Shown in pieces: positions 29,048 to 39,553 of a DNA stretch of 43,940 nucleotides. Made by a program: the position numbers and the translations under genes. The stretch lies in assembly GCF_000760515.2 (NCBI RefSeq), contig NW_013546467.1, positions 1 through 43,940 of the forward strand, read 5' to 3'. The first letter of the stretch is position 1. The number at the start of each line of letters is the position of its first letter. Source of the DNA: Mitosporidium daphniae (Eukaryota; Microsporidia). The notes under the pieces are model-generated. The model saw only the letters and a list, made by a program, of their open reading frames with translations, was not told the origin of the DNA and searched no databases.

Positions 29048-31198
29048 ATGACATCATCTTCGGATTCGACAAATTCCGGCTACTCACTTGCTGAAATCCT
29101 TGCTCCAGATTTTATCCCATCAAAGTTAACAAAGCCACAATTACGCTCACTTCTTCTTGAGCACGGGAATATCTCGATGGATGACTTTCCCTCGATAAGC
29201 GCAAAAAAAGATACCCTTATTGAGATATTTGAAGAACGCATCTTGCGACGCGCTCCGGAAATATTGTCAACCCACCGTGCGGCCTATGCATCCTCATCGG
29301 GAATCATTTCTGTTGCCTCTGATGGCAGTGAGCGCAGATTGTCAAGTGGAAGTGCAAACTTTTCGTCTGAAAATCCGTTTCAAAGTCCTGTTCGTTCTGT
29401 AGCCCGTGGAAGAACGACCACACCGGTAAAGGAAAAGGCTAGCAAAAGTGACGGTAAAGTCAGAAGCCGATCAAGGGCCTCTTCGACAGCCAGAAAACGC
29501 TCATCAAACCCGCGCTCGTCCACCTCTTCTGATAAGAAAAAAGAAGTTGGCACAAAAAGACGCTCATCATCCGTGGTTGTTGAAGTAATCGAGGAACCAT
29601 TTTCCGAGAATGTGATAAGCCCTCTTTTTAAGGCCACGGCAAGCAGAAAGAAATATTCTGCAGCATCCTTCAAAGAATCTGAATCTTTGCCTCAAAAATC
29701 AAATCCGTCGCCCAGAAAGCCTAGCCCGTCTCCCCGAAAGCCTAGCCCGTCGCGTATGTCGAGTTTATCCCCGAATGGACATAGACTGAAAAAAACACTG
29801 GAGTCGCCTACGGCTACGCGACGTACTGGACAACCCGCGCCAACGTACTCCTTTATGATGGCGCCCGGTGCTCTTCCCTCAATTTCAAAAGAGTGCTTTG
29901 AAAAGAAAAAAAGCCCCTCCCCGTTTTTGGCAATTCGTCGATTATTTCTGATCCTTTTTTTTGGGTCTGTAAGTGCTGCGGCGTATTTTCTGTTGTCGAT
30001 TTTTGTCTCCTATTATTCAGCAATCCCTTTCTGCAGATCTCCAATTGCAAGGATGGTGGCGGATACATTTTACGAGGCTTCATCCCATTCGTCCAATTGT
30101 GTTCTTTCTTCAACTCCTGTCGGTGAATCATCATGGAAGGATCTTGTCTTTTCGCCGATTCATAACTTTTTCAATTGCAAAGAAGAAGTTTCGATTTGCT
30201 GGGAATGCCCATCGCAGGCTTCATGTATCCCGGGGACTTCTTCCTGGAGTTGTGAGCCTGGGTATGCGCCGGGGAGATCTTGGGTTTTTTACCGCCCCGT
30301 TTGCTATATTGATTACAAACAGCAAGGAGCAGTGGATGCACTTGTGCTTGCCATTGAAGAGCTTCTTCGCAGGGTCCTTGGCGAGCATCTTTGTGCAGGC
30401 GGCGATTTAGACTCTGCTCCCTTCATCTCATCGATGATGTTGGCTGATCGCTTCAAGGCTCTTGATGGCCCATGGAGTGTTAATCTGACGACCCCAACAA
30501 ATCCGAATATCCCTCCCGTCATAAACTCGCATCGCTTTGAAGCGTTTCTTGCTGCAGCTCTTTCCAGAATCGCTGGCCGCCCAGAAAGCTTTGAAGTTAA
30601 AACTCTTCCTGTGGACCAGGAGCAGGAACATCCAAATCAGACCTGGTTCAGAGCACATACGCCATCTTTTTCGTTTGAATGTCGTTTTAGGCTTTTCTGC
30701 ATGCGCCATCGGCCATTGATTGCAATTTTCACTGTGATCGTCGCCATTGCAATTTGGATCAAGCGAACCGTTTCCAGTAGTTCTTTTTTCTGAGTTTTAG
30801 GAATGCGATCTTTGAGCAAAGACGCCAAGCTGCTCATGGAGACCGTGCTTGACAAGCTCATACAACAGGACTTTCTAAACCGCCAAGACTCGACCATGTT
30901 CCCTTCGTGCATCCCGGTGGCCCAATTGCGTGATGCCCTCATATCTGGACCTACATTTTCGCCCTCTTGTAACACAGAATCATATAGGCGACAACTTTGG
31001 AAGGAGGTAAGCTTTGGTTTTTAAGCCCAGGTATCGCGTCTCATTCATTCCAATAGCAATGTCCGCGAATCGACAACTCTTATCAGAGGCGAGCAGCACC
31101 GGGTATGGGAATGGATTGGACCGGAGGTCCTCAAGGCCTCTGCTTCATCTGGAGATATTTCGATGTTTCGAAGAAGCCTCTCTTCTCCTGTCCGATAA
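29048..31198 (+). CDS. SRC1: Inner nuclear membrane protein SRC1/HEH (MAN1 family), 3 exons (700 aa)
   Basis: Exons 29048-30776, 30801-31006 and 31031-31198, with two 24-nt introns that each contain an in-frame stop. Residues about 17-75 form the LEM-like HeH domain (FIPSKLTKPQLRSLLLEHG, KKDTLIEIFEERI). A basic Ser/Pro/Lys linker with nuclear-localisation character follows, then a membrane segment near residue 310, a Cys-rich lumenal MSC region, and a second membrane segment near 565. The last exons encode the nucleoplasmic winged-helix part, with VAQLRDALI, NSNVRESTTLIRGEQHRVWEWIG. The family tethers chromatin at the inner nuclear membrane and helps nuclear-pore quality control. Frames upstream of 29048 lack an ATG. 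Confidence 0.9.
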
Positions 31199-31647
31199 TA
31201 AAAGTTGACGCGTTTCCCGCACCCGGGTTTTCAACGATCCATGTGCGCAAATAAGATCACCAAATATGATCAGCTGGGCTATAAACGATTTGAAGAGGGA
31301 GGCCACTGGCATCGTTACATGTGACCGGCAATGCAGCACAGATTGATTTGCCAAAGAGGCATATCAAGGACGCTGCTAATGGATCAAAGTTGGCGAAAAG
31401 GACAAAACTGTATGCGAGTCGAAAGCAAGACGGGGTTATTTGTCGACGTTGACTTGGGCTGTTTTGCTTTTCAAATGCTGGATGATGTTCCCCACATTTG
31501 GAACAATAGAGCGATGCAAACACTAGACACCCACAACCCAGCCCAACTCTGTATGGTTTTGCGCCAGTGTCTCCATAATGTGCATGGTGTAAAGTGCAGG
31601 CAAATGCTTGTACGGCTATTGAAAGGATTAGATAGTTTAATAAATAA
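31199..31647. other. Gap between SRC1 and UTP4 ends; possible hidden small gene
   Basis: Both flanking genes end here, so no promoter is expected, yet a strong MCB/E2F-like element sits at 31208-31220. It is followed 21 nt later by ATG 31241. That frame runs 27 codons with protein-like composition (ITKYDQLGYKRFEEGGHWHR), and other plus frames further on also look coding (IDLPKRHIKDAANGSKLAKR). A 23-nt GT...AG intron at 31312-31334 would join the two, but downstream exons could not be settled and no family was recognised. Confidence 0.4.
31208..31220 (+). promoter_or_regulatory. Composite MCB/E2F site ACGCGTTTCCCGC
   Basis: A perfect MluI cell-cycle box ACGCGT (31208-31213) overlaps a perfect TTTCCCGC (31213-31220). 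This is the canonical binding sequence of MBF/E2F-type G1/S regulators. It lies in a gap between two 3' ends, 21 nt before an ATG. Confidence 0.6.
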
Positions 31648-33969
31648 CTAGGAACGCTGAAAGGGAAGGGCCTTGCGGAAAGCTGGTGGAAGTTGAGCAT
31701 AGATGTCCTCAAGTGATCGTTCGATAACAACAATGTCGGACGCATTTGGAAACACGGCAATGATGGACGAGATCGGGTCATTTTCAGTACCTCGAGGCGT
31801 AGAAAGAATCAAAGGCAAAGCCAGAGAAACTTGTGCACCAACGTCTGCAGCAGTTGTGGCCACCTTGGGACCACAAGTCAAATTCGACATACCTAGAAGG
31901 CAGATATTTTCATTGGTGCGGAGATACTCCATATTCAAGCGATAGATGCGATCAGAATGCAAAATTAAATCGCCCTCAAGCATAAAGGCACCCTTCAGCA
32001 GAGACGAGCTTCTCGATGAAAGAGCCGGGGCAAGCGGGACAAGACTATACCGCAACAAGTGATTGCTCTTGAGATCCCAAATAGAAACAAGTGCATAAGC
32101 GAGAACCGGTGAGCCTGAAAAAGACAGGCTCTGGGAAAGATTAGAGATCCCCACAAGAATATCCTTGTAGACGACAGCATCGACAAAAAATGATCCTATC
32201 ATAAGGGAAGGAGGAGAGAGCCATCTTTGCTGAGAAGAAGCTCTCTCTACTATCAAAAGAGATGAAGACGAGCCAAGAATGGCGAATGTAGAAGTAGCTC
32301 TAATAAAATCGGGCGAAAAGACCGTCTTGGAACTGATATTCCAATCCTCCAGCTGGGTGACACTGTCACCCAGCTGGACAAGGGATACTTTCTTGGGCTG
32401 TACAATCCACAACAGAGGTGCCGGAAAATCTCCATCATCTCCACCGCTGGCCAAGGCCAAAAGATGGGGAGGCTTAGAAAGGGCGATAGAGCCGCCATCT
32501 TTCCAGGTCCCATCATCACTTCGCCTCCACAGCCTAATAGAGGGATGATGCTGTATACCAAGTGCCATCCAGTGCTCATCGAAAGCCTGTGTAAAAATAT
32601 GGTCATTGAGAGTGAACTGAAACTCTAAACTGGGCTCGCCGCCATTTTGCGGCAAAATACTCCAAATCTGACCGGAAATATTAGAAGTACCCCCCACACT
32701 GGTAACAAGAAACTTTCCAGAACCGTTCGTCGAGATAAACGAGCCTGGGATTTGGTCGAAATATGGGAAAATTTCATATCTTCCAAGGGCTTCCAATTTG
32801 AGGTCATGCAGGAGAAAATCTGGATCAAGGCCCGCACTTATTAGGTATGACCCGTTTGGTGAGACCGTCATCACGCGAACATCAAGACGGTGTATGGTAA
32901 TGGGGGCCATTCCGACACCCGTGGTCCATGTCCACACATCGACCCCACCTTCATCCCCGCTTGATGCCAACTTTTTAAAGCAATGCAGAGTAGGGTCAAC
33001 ACCAGCAGCAATAACCAGCTCCGAACCGGGGACAGATGCCAGAGATAACACCTCGCCTTCGTGAACACGATGTGTAGAAAGAAGACTCCCCGTAGACACG
33101 TTCCAAAACGAAATTTGGCCCCTTGAATCTCCAGCAACAACAACATGGCCTTTGGAGAGCACAGACAATGACCAGATCATTCCAGTATATCGATTGCCCA
33201 GATTCAGGATTTGCACAGATCGCAGTAAAGATCCAGCAACGATATCCCAAATAACGATATCTCCAAGCGACGATCCAGTTACCAATTGGTTTGTGCATGA
33301 ATTCCAAATCATTGACAGAATCCGAGTATCCTGCTTGCTATCGGTAAAAAGATGGCCTGGGAAAGCAAAACTCCTTGAAGTGGGTATGAAAAGCGGAACC
33401 TCTTCTTCTTTGCCGTTTGATACAAGCCTGAAAAGCCGAATGTGACAATCTTCAGACGCCACCGCCAACATCGAGCCATTATCCACCAAAGTGAGTGCCC
33501 AAATACCGCCTCCAGGCACATCAATGATCGAAGACTTTGGAAGACGCATGGCAATGTCCCACTCTGTAATCATGGACGAAAATGGGCCTGCCGTGAAAAT
33601 GCGACCAGAAGAAGTCCATAAAATGGAATCGATTGCAAAGCCCCGTGGGTCTCTCATCGAAGCACAAAGACGCCAGCTTACGACACGCTCGTATATTTGC
33701 AGAGAGCCATTTGCACGTCCAATGGCGAATTTTTTGCTCGAATTGTGCCAAGCAGCACTGTTTATCGCCGAGGGCATCCACTGAACAAAGCGGCATCGAT
33801 GCACACCCATGCGCTCCCCAGTTCCTGGAACGGACAGCTTTGTCTTTTCTTCTTCCCGAAGCATGTTAATTTTTCCATGTTTCCGGCGCCTTCGAGCACT
33901 CCTGGAAATTTTGGTCTGATTGAGGAGTACCGGAGAAAGTGCATCGCGGCCGCAGCATGAATCCCCCAT
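31648..33969 (-). CDS. UTP4: SSU processome WD40 protein UTP4/cirhin (773 aa)
   Basis: Component of t-UTP/UTP-A, which starts assembly of the small-subunit processome on nascent pre-rRNA. The signature opening VHRCRFVQWMPSAINSAAW is followed by LAVGR-type blades (FAIGRANGSLQIYE), ITEWD, GGGIWALTLV and WSLSVLSKGHVVVAGDSRG, giving two WD40 propellers as in yeast Utp4 (776 aa). A basic N-terminal 50 residues precede it. The ATG at 33967-33969 lies 4 nt from an AAATTT block (33974-33999), which supports this start. The gene is intronless and lies in tandem with Argonaute, 147 bp downstream of it. IMP4 is a processome partner encoded in the same window. Confidence 0.9.
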   Translation of the reverse strand: MGDSCCGRDALSPVLLNQTKISRSARRRRKHGKINMLREEEKTKLSVPGTGERMGVHRCRFVQWMPSAINSAAWHNSSKKFAIGRANGSLQIYERVVSWRLCASMRDPRGFAIDSILWTSSGRIFTAGPFSSMITEWDIAMRLPKSSIIDVPGGGIWALTLVDNGSMLAVASEDCHIRLFRLVSNGKEEEVPLFIPTSRSFAFPGHLFTDSKQDTRILSMIWNSCTNQLVTGSSLGDIVIWDIVAGSLLRSVQILNLGNRYTGMIWSLSVLSKGHVVVAGDSRGQISFWNVSTGSLLSTHRVHEGEVLSLASVPGSELVIAAGVDPTLHCFKKLASSGDEGGVDVWTWTTGVGMAPITIHRLDVRVMTVSPNGSYLISAGLDPDFLLHDLKLEALGRYEIFPYFDQIPGSFISTNGSGKFLVTSVGGTSNISGQIWSILPQNGGEPSLEFQFTLNDHIFTQAFDEHWMALGIQHHPSIRLWRRSDDGTWKDGGSIALSKPPHLLALASGGDDGDFPAPLLWIVQPKKVSLVQLGDSVTQLEDWNISSKTVFSPDFIRATSTFAILGSSSSLLIVERASSQQRWLSPPSLMIGSFFVDAVVYKDILVGISNLSQSLSFSGSPVLAYALVSIWDLKSNHLLRYSLVPLAPALSSRSSSLLKGAFMLEGDLILHSDRIYRLNMEYLRTNENICLLGMSNLTCGPKVATTAADVGAQVSLALPLILSTPRGTENDPISSIIAVFPNASDIVVIERSLEDIYAQLPPAFRKALPFQRS

Positions 33970-33973
33970 GCAG

Positions 33974-33999
33974 AATTTTAAATTTTATTGAAAATTAAA
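33974..33999 (-). promoter_or_regulatory. AAATTT-type block upstream of UTP4
   Basis: AATTTTAAATTTTATTGAAA begins 5 nt upstream of the UTP4 ATG, the same arrangement as at CDC48 and IMP4. Confidence 0.5.
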
Positions 34000-34116
34000 C
34001 ATTCTGTTTTAAAGGTTTACAAATTTACATTGCCACGTTTGTGGGCTGGTAAAAAATATTAATCATCACCGGTGGTGATGCAGCGGCATTCATTCTTTAT
34101 TAAGATGGCCGTACAT

Positions 34117-36958
34117 TTAGCAAAAGTACATGGTATGTTCCATTTCCGGAACAACGCCTGTAAACATGCCCTGCAATGGATCTGAAGAAACAGATGAGAT
34201 GCTGAGCGTATCGTCGCTCTTAAAATGGAATCTTGAACGAAAAGCGACCAAATGAGCATAGTATGCCGGGGACGAAATGCTTACAGAACGCGTGCATCTT
34301 GCGTATGTATAGCAAAGCCTGTAACTTAGCGCTTGCAAATCATCCGAGCTCATATTATTTTCATCGATAAGGACATGATAGTGCGCGGGACGAGAGGTGC
34401 CTTGAATGCCGCTATGCGACAGCAGGTAAAAGTCTCGATAGATGGGGTGCGTAATTTTTGTGTCAACGACAGTCCCGGGCATGCAATTTCCAGAGCGATC
34501 GGCATTAGAGCGATCAATGGGGAAGAAACGAACATGGTGACGCTTCTGCACCACAATGTATGTAAGCTTTGGGGAATAGTTGGCCTCCAGTTCGGCATAC
34601 GCCTTTTTGATTGCAGTCACCTCGACGTTAAGCACGTGGGAGAACTGCCCCTCACCCACTCCATCTCGATAGAACAACAAGCGTTGAGGTTTAACAGAGC
34701 GATTGGACTTGTAAAAAGTTATCAGATGGCTTTTCACTATCTCCTGCAGGTCGGAAATGACCTCCTGCCGTCCAGACTGAACACGTGCGTGCGACACATA
34801 TCTACAAAAGACACAAAAACGCTACCTGGAAAGTGCAATGTCCAAAGAAGCCACCACCGATGCAACTGAGCGCATAGAGGAAGATCCCGGGCCAGGATGT
34901 GTCACATCTGCCCCAAACACAATGGTCGGCACGTCGCTAACATACGGCAACTGGTTTCCCAACGTAGAGTTGATGCCCCCTAGCTTCGCATTGATTTTGA
35001 GTATCACGTTAGCACAATATTGTTTGTTGGGGCGTGCCACGTTTTTGCCCACAATACACTGCGAAGGACGGCCAATGATGCAATCTGTGATGCGCTTGAT
35101 TTCGCCATACAGCATGGTGTCCTTTGTTGGCAAAATGACGATTACCAAATCTGCGGTACCGCCTTTATCGCCTGCGCCTGCAGAATAGGCTTGTCGCAAC
35201 AGCCTTTCGATTCCTGGAAGGTCTGGATGTCCCGACATAATCGGCGGGTTCCGATTGGTTACCTCCAATCCCATGTCGCAGGCTGTGCTCACAATCTCGC
35301 AGATAAAGCCCTCCACTTCTCCTTTCTGAATGCGAGAAGAAAGCACAAGAACAGCCCAAGACTTGAGCTTGGCCCCTACATACATTTTCTTGTCCCGCAA
35401 GTTCCATGCTCCTTCTTCCGGGTGGACTTCAGAAACCCTGCTGCTTTTTGCATAGAAAATTTTTGGCGGCGCAAGTTGGCGTGCATCTGCCTTGACAAAA
35501 TCGGTCGAAATGGCAAAGCTAAAATCATCCAAGATCGGGTTTTGTGTAAGCCTCATTTCCTTGATGCCTGCAGCGCACTTTTCTAGACGAAGATGCGGCT
35601 TTTGACATGTTATCTTGATCATATCCGCCGTTTGCTCTTCACTTAGCTTTTTCATATACCGCTGTGCCGGCGCTATTTCGCACACCTCGAGCGGCAGGTA
35701 AAGCTGCCTCTCGTTGCTTCCGGACTTGACACAGGGAAGTCCCGGATGCCGTAGGCGAAGGCTGTATTGGGAAGAAAAGTAGTCTGCGACGCTTAGCGTG
35801 CGGCCATCTGAACCTTCAAACCGGATTCGGTCTGCAGATTCTTTGGAAATGCCCAGAACGCGGTATTTGCGGCGCAGCTTGGGATTGTGATTCGTTTGTA
35901 CACGAAGTCCTTTGAGAGCCTTTTCAAATTTTGATCTTTCGCCTTCTGAAAGCGATGGTGGAATTCTTATTCCGACTCCTTGTGAAAGGGGTGCTGCTCG
36001 ATGGTGAGGCTGAGGGCCGCCCTGACCCGATAGCACGCTTGATAGCAGTTCTAAAAGCGAGCCGGGGCGGTAAAAGCACGTGGCCGACGTATCGATGTTC
36101 AATAGTAGGCGACCTGGGGTTGGTTTGAGCGCCTGATAGTACCCAAGCCATGCATCGACGGGACCCGAAAGTTGGCAAGTATTTGTGGGCGAGTAGAATG
36201 AACGCCCGATGTTGACCAAATTTGTGACAGATGGAGCATGTCTAATAACCACCTCTAGGACCTGCAGAGCCTCATATGGTGTGTAAGAAAGCTGTCCGTC
36301 CAAAAAAGAGCGCAGTAGATCCATAGATATGGCGGCTACTTTTCTCATTTTCACCGTAAACACACGAGGTTGTCTCTGTTTGCGCTCAGAGCCTGCTCCC
36401 TCCTCCCCAAGTGTCACATCGAAAGTATATGCATTTTTGGAGAGCTTCTTTGCGGCAAATACGTTTGCGCGGCCATCGAAAACCATTCTGACGCCCTCAA
36501 ACTCAGCATGCCCGTGCTTCAACTCTAGTGCGCTGAAAATATCTCTAGCTAATTAGAAATTGTCAAAGATAATTAACAAGCAAAGCGAAATAAAATGCAC
36601 GTTGAACAGAACAAATGGTGCACAAGCCAATTGGAGATGCAAGGGAAGTTGACGGGAATTAATGGGGTTTAAAAGTGGGGCTACAGGCCATGCTTGCACC
36701 GTCCAAATCGCCAAAAACATGCATCGACATCAAACTGTTATACCTATTAAGACGCGGAGGGACAGTGGGACTGATATCAATGTCATAGTGGTAGACCATG
36801 CCACTTGGCATCTTTTTGACCTCGACAAAGTTTGTCTTGATGGTAATGGGGTTTCCTTGCCTTCCAGGCTGGCATTTTTGTGCACTGGCCACGCTAATTT
36901 CCAGCTCCTCGCGCTCCTTCAGTGTTAGGCGCTTAATGTCTGTTTGCACAGCCTCCAT
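34117..36958 (-). CDS. AGO1: Argonaute (Ago clade), 3 exons, slicer-competent (872 aa)
   Basis: Guide-RNA-binding effector of RNA interference. Exons (minus): 36958-36744, 36544-34826 and 34801-34117, with introns of 199 and 24 nt. The N domain has [17 protein letters not shown], followed by the DUF1785 linker, a PAZ region (about 250-370), and Mid and PIWI domains. The catalytic tetrad is complete: Asp618 (GADVTHPG), Glu658 (GRQEV), Asp691 ([11 protein letters not shown]) and His828 ([11 protein letters not shown]), spaced +40, +73 and +210, as in human AGO2. The C-terminus MYFC fits the guide-binding carboxylate. The first intron is the longest in the window. Dicer and RdRP are not in this window. 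Confidence 0.96.
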
Positions 36959-37192
36959 GTATCGGGATGGAAAGTAGGACTACGAAATGTAATTGTATTT
37001 GGAAGATTGTAAAGTTTATCAAGGTTTACGCCACACGCTTGTGCAGCCTGGGTATGAGTTTAAAATGTGTTCAAATTTGTTTTAAATTGTAGCCATTTGG
37101 AGTACAATGTATGAGCAAATGCCGTAGAACGTCACCAATGGTCAAAGATGGCACTCTTTCCTTAAATAAGGAGCGATAAATGACCATCCAAT
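36959..37192. promoter_or_regulatory. Divergent promoter region of Argonaute and the secreted-protein gene
   Basis: This 234-nt gap separates two starts. It contains AT-rich stretches (AATTGTATTTGG, GTTTAAAATGTG, TTTTAAATTG) but no single strong box. No RNA gene was seen. Confidence 0.4.
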
Positions 37193-37879
37193 ATGCGGAA
37201 GGGCTCGCTTGCTATTATCCTGCTCACACTCTATTCATGCGCTTTTGCCAAGCTCGACAAAAGCGTGTATATGGATGCCGAAGAATACGCCTTCCCTGAA
37301 TTCAAAGAACTTCCAAGGGAAGAGTTTAAAGCACAGCCAGAATATTTTGGGTGCAGGCTTCCCAAATCAGAGCTTCAAACCACATTGCGCCAACCCTCGA
37401 TTTGCGGAAATGTTGGGTGTCTTCCGGCACCAAAAAAAATATGCCCAGCTTCTCCTCTTCTCCCTCCTGCATGTGTGAACAAAACTACCACAACCACTAA
37501 TCCACCTCTCCTTGTTTGTCTTTTGCCTTCGCAACCGCTACCCCCAAAGCCCTCCATTTGCACAATGACAAGCATTTTCACCGGACCCTGCTCGCCTAAT
37601 GCAACCAAATCAAACAATACAACCCCGGAAAAGGCAATAACGCCAACTTCCACAACGACAACGGCCGATCAAAAGGGCATCATTCCACTAGTAAAGGCTC
37701 TTTTCCTACCCAAGCCAACCACCACCAATATCACCACGTCGTCCACGTCGAGCGTCATTGCGGACGAAAAGAAAAACAGTATGGCCTTCAAATGCCCCAC
37801 CAGTATATATGCAGAGCCGGCCTCCATTCCTCCTGCTGTATATGAAATCCTTTCCAGAATTGCAAAGGAGCGTACCTGA
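37193..37879 (+). CDS. Secreted Cys/Thr/Pro-rich protein (228 aa)
   Basis: Residues 1-19 are a clear signal peptide (LAIILLTLYSCAFA then KL). The mature part has nine cysteines, three of them spaced within about 20 residues (ICGNVGCLPAPKKIC), and long Thr/Pro-rich runs (KTTTTTNPP, TPTSTTTTAD) with several Asn-X-Thr sites, suited to heavy glycosylation. No membrane anchor follows. Such architecture is usual for cell-wall, spore-wall or polar-tube proteins and for secreted effectors, but no family is recognised. The gene is divergent from Argonaute. Confidence 0.7.
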   Translation: MRKGSLAIILLTLYSCAFAKLDKSVYMDAEEYAFPEFKELPREEFKAQPEYFGCRLPKSELQTTLRQPSICGNVGCLPAPKKICPASPLLPPACVNKTTTTTNPPLLVCLLPSQPLPPKPSICTMTSIFTGPCSPNATKSNNTTPEKAITPTSTTTTADQKGIIPLVKALFLPKPTTTNITTSSTSSVIADEKKNSMAFKCPTSIYAEPASIPPAVYEILSRIAKERT

Positions 37880-37890
37880 TACTCTTGAAT

Positions 37891-37914
37891 TATTAAAATT
37901 TCATTTAAATTTTA
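37891..37914 (+). promoter_or_regulatory. AAATTT-type block between the secreted-protein gene and SPC2
   Basis: TATTAAAATTTCATTTAAAT and following Ts lie 12 nt after one stop codon and 40 nt before the SPC2 ATG (37954). Confidence 0.45.
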
Positions 37915-37953
37915 CGGATTGATAAGGGCATCAGCCAACCTTTTAATTAATTG

Positions 37954-38680
37954 ATGAAGGCATCGACAAATTCCTCCTGCTCTCCCTCTTCCTCCTCTGT
38001 TCGACAGAGAAAATCGGAACACAAAACTGTGGATACCAGCAGCCAAGAGCCTTCATCGTCTCCATTTTTATCTGACCTATGTATGCAAAAATTTTAATTC
38101 CTAGCTGCCTTTCCAATTCAATGTAACATTCTGTCTCTCCAGGATATTCGTATTGCATTAGATGATATCTTGATCAAGGTCGTTCTTTCACTTTTATTCT
38201 AGTTCTTTACCGTTGAGTTGGGATGGAAGGAAGACAACCGACGCACGGATCTGAATTTGCTTTCGCAATTTGTGGCAAATGTTATTGCCCTTGTTGTGGT
38301 ACTCTATTCGTACTTTTTTGGGTTTGAGGCATCTCGCACGTTGGGGCAGCCTCTTTGCATTTTGTATGTCCATTTCTTACTTTAGATATTTTTTCGTTGT
38401 CCTTCTCAGTACGGTGGTAAATTGGCAGCTTGGCCCTATGCCAAAATTCTCGGGAATGTCATCAAGTAGTCCCAAGGAGACCGTCAAAGTTGAAACGAAC
38501 ATCGAGGCTCCATCGACGCTTTACTCTATTATCGCCGTATATCAGAGCGAAAGCGAAGCAAATAAGCCTAGAACAATTCATCTCAAGAAACCGGTGGAAA
38601 CTTGGTTCCATGCAGATGGCAGCTTGGCCGCAGAGGCCATATATAAGGACCTCCTACTTTTGGCGTCCCCCGGAAAGTAG
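37954..38680 (+). CDS. SPC2: Signal peptidase complex subunit 2 (SPC2/SPCS2), 4 exons (218 aa)
   Basis: Exons 37954-38080, 38105-38178, 38203-38363 and 38386-38680, with introns of 24, 24 and 22 nt; each contains a stop or shifts the frame, so splicing is required. After a Ser-rich start, LSLQDIRIALDDILIKFFT gives the conserved N-terminal helix. Two membrane segments with a short loop follow (LLSQFVANVIALVVVLYSYF, and CILYFFVVLLSTVV formed across a junction), then a cytosolic C-terminal domain (TLYSIIAVY, TIHLKKPVETWF). Spc2 is a non-catalytic subunit that links signal peptidase to the Sec61 channel. The 22-nt intron is the shortest in the window. Confidence 0.85.
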
Positions 38681-38735
38681 AACTCACCGTATCCATTCAA
38701 AATAAACTACACACCCCATATGGTAGACCATCGAT

Positions 38736-39510
38736 ATGGCCAATAATCGCAACTGGCATTGCTGGAAAATTGCAAATCGTAAACAACAAAAGTGCTCATT
38801 TCTTTAATATTTTAGCAAAAATCTTCTTGATCGCTCCACTTTCGGGTCGCCTCTTCTCTGGGGATGTCTCCTCTTGTGTCGTGATAGCACATTTAGAAGA
38901 TTCTTCCAAAACAGTCTGTGAATATTCTATAATGAAATACTATTGAATTTCTACTCCAATTTGAAATCTCTACAATAAGAAGCGTTGCCGGATAAAGCTC
39001 CAAATCAAATAGGCTCTTGTCGAAAGGAATATACTTTACCGGCCGAGAAGTCCCTATCAATTAGTGTGGGAAGCTACGAAGCTTGAAGGGAAACCCATCG
39101 CTCTTTTCTTCAGAAGCAACGATAATGTTATCCCGTATGAAGCGATAGAGAATCGATCCTACAAGAAATAAGTGGAACAACGACCTTGGTCTGTAGCCAT
39201 AAAACTACATTCTATCATCAAATCATCTGGGAACTTGAATTTGATTTTGATCTACAAAAAGAGACGACTATTTACGTTGGCGTATTTAGAGAGAAGTGCC
39301 TCCTTGGCGGAGGTCTTCATTTTTGCCGTCTGCAATGGCATATTTCTCATGCGAGAGCTTTCGTCGGAATATACACTGACAATAGAAGATGAAGTTAAAG
39401 CTACGCTGATCAATAAATCGACATACATTCGCCCTTCTGGCTGCCTCGCAATGGGGCGCGTCCAGAGGATGGATATACAACAAAATTCAGACCATCTTGG
39501 CTTGCCATAA
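38736..39510 (+). CDS. Candidate six-exon gene of unknown function (182 aa if correct)
   Basis: The gap between SPC2 and EPL1 holds overlapping coding-like segments in all three plus frames. They join under the local intron style: 38736-38778, 38816-38913, 39013-39126, 39149-39171, 39197-39312 and 39356-39510, with introns of 37, 99, 22, 25 and 43 nt. The product includes KIFLIAPLSGRLFSGDVSSC, SPYQLVWEATKLEGKPIALF, TFYHQIIWELEFDFDLQKE and YTLTIEDEVKATLINKSTYI, suggesting a beta-rich fold. No family was recognised. The individual segments look real; the joins, especially the 99-nt intron and the 23-nt exon, are tentative. Confidence 0.35.
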
Positions 39511-39526
39511 ATTCAAAATAAAAACC

Positions 39527-39553
39527 AATTTGGGTTAGGGTTGGGCCCAAATT
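39527..39553. repeat. Inverted repeat with TTAGGG in the loop
   Basis: AATTTGGG (39527-39534) and CCCAAATT (39546-39553) can form an 8-bp stem around TTAGGGTTGGG. It lies between two converging genes and could act as a shared 3'-end structure. Confidence 0.5.

Noticed and set aside
30803-31198. Separate small gene downstream of SRC1
   Set aside because: Its sequence is the conserved MSC winged helix, and a 24-nt intron joins it in frame to SRC1.
31257-31781. 174-codon minus-strand frame with a CSKCGEHH motif
   Set aside because: It overlaps the UTP4 C-terminal coding region in another frame, its composition is unlike a real protein, and the two-Cys motif is not completed.
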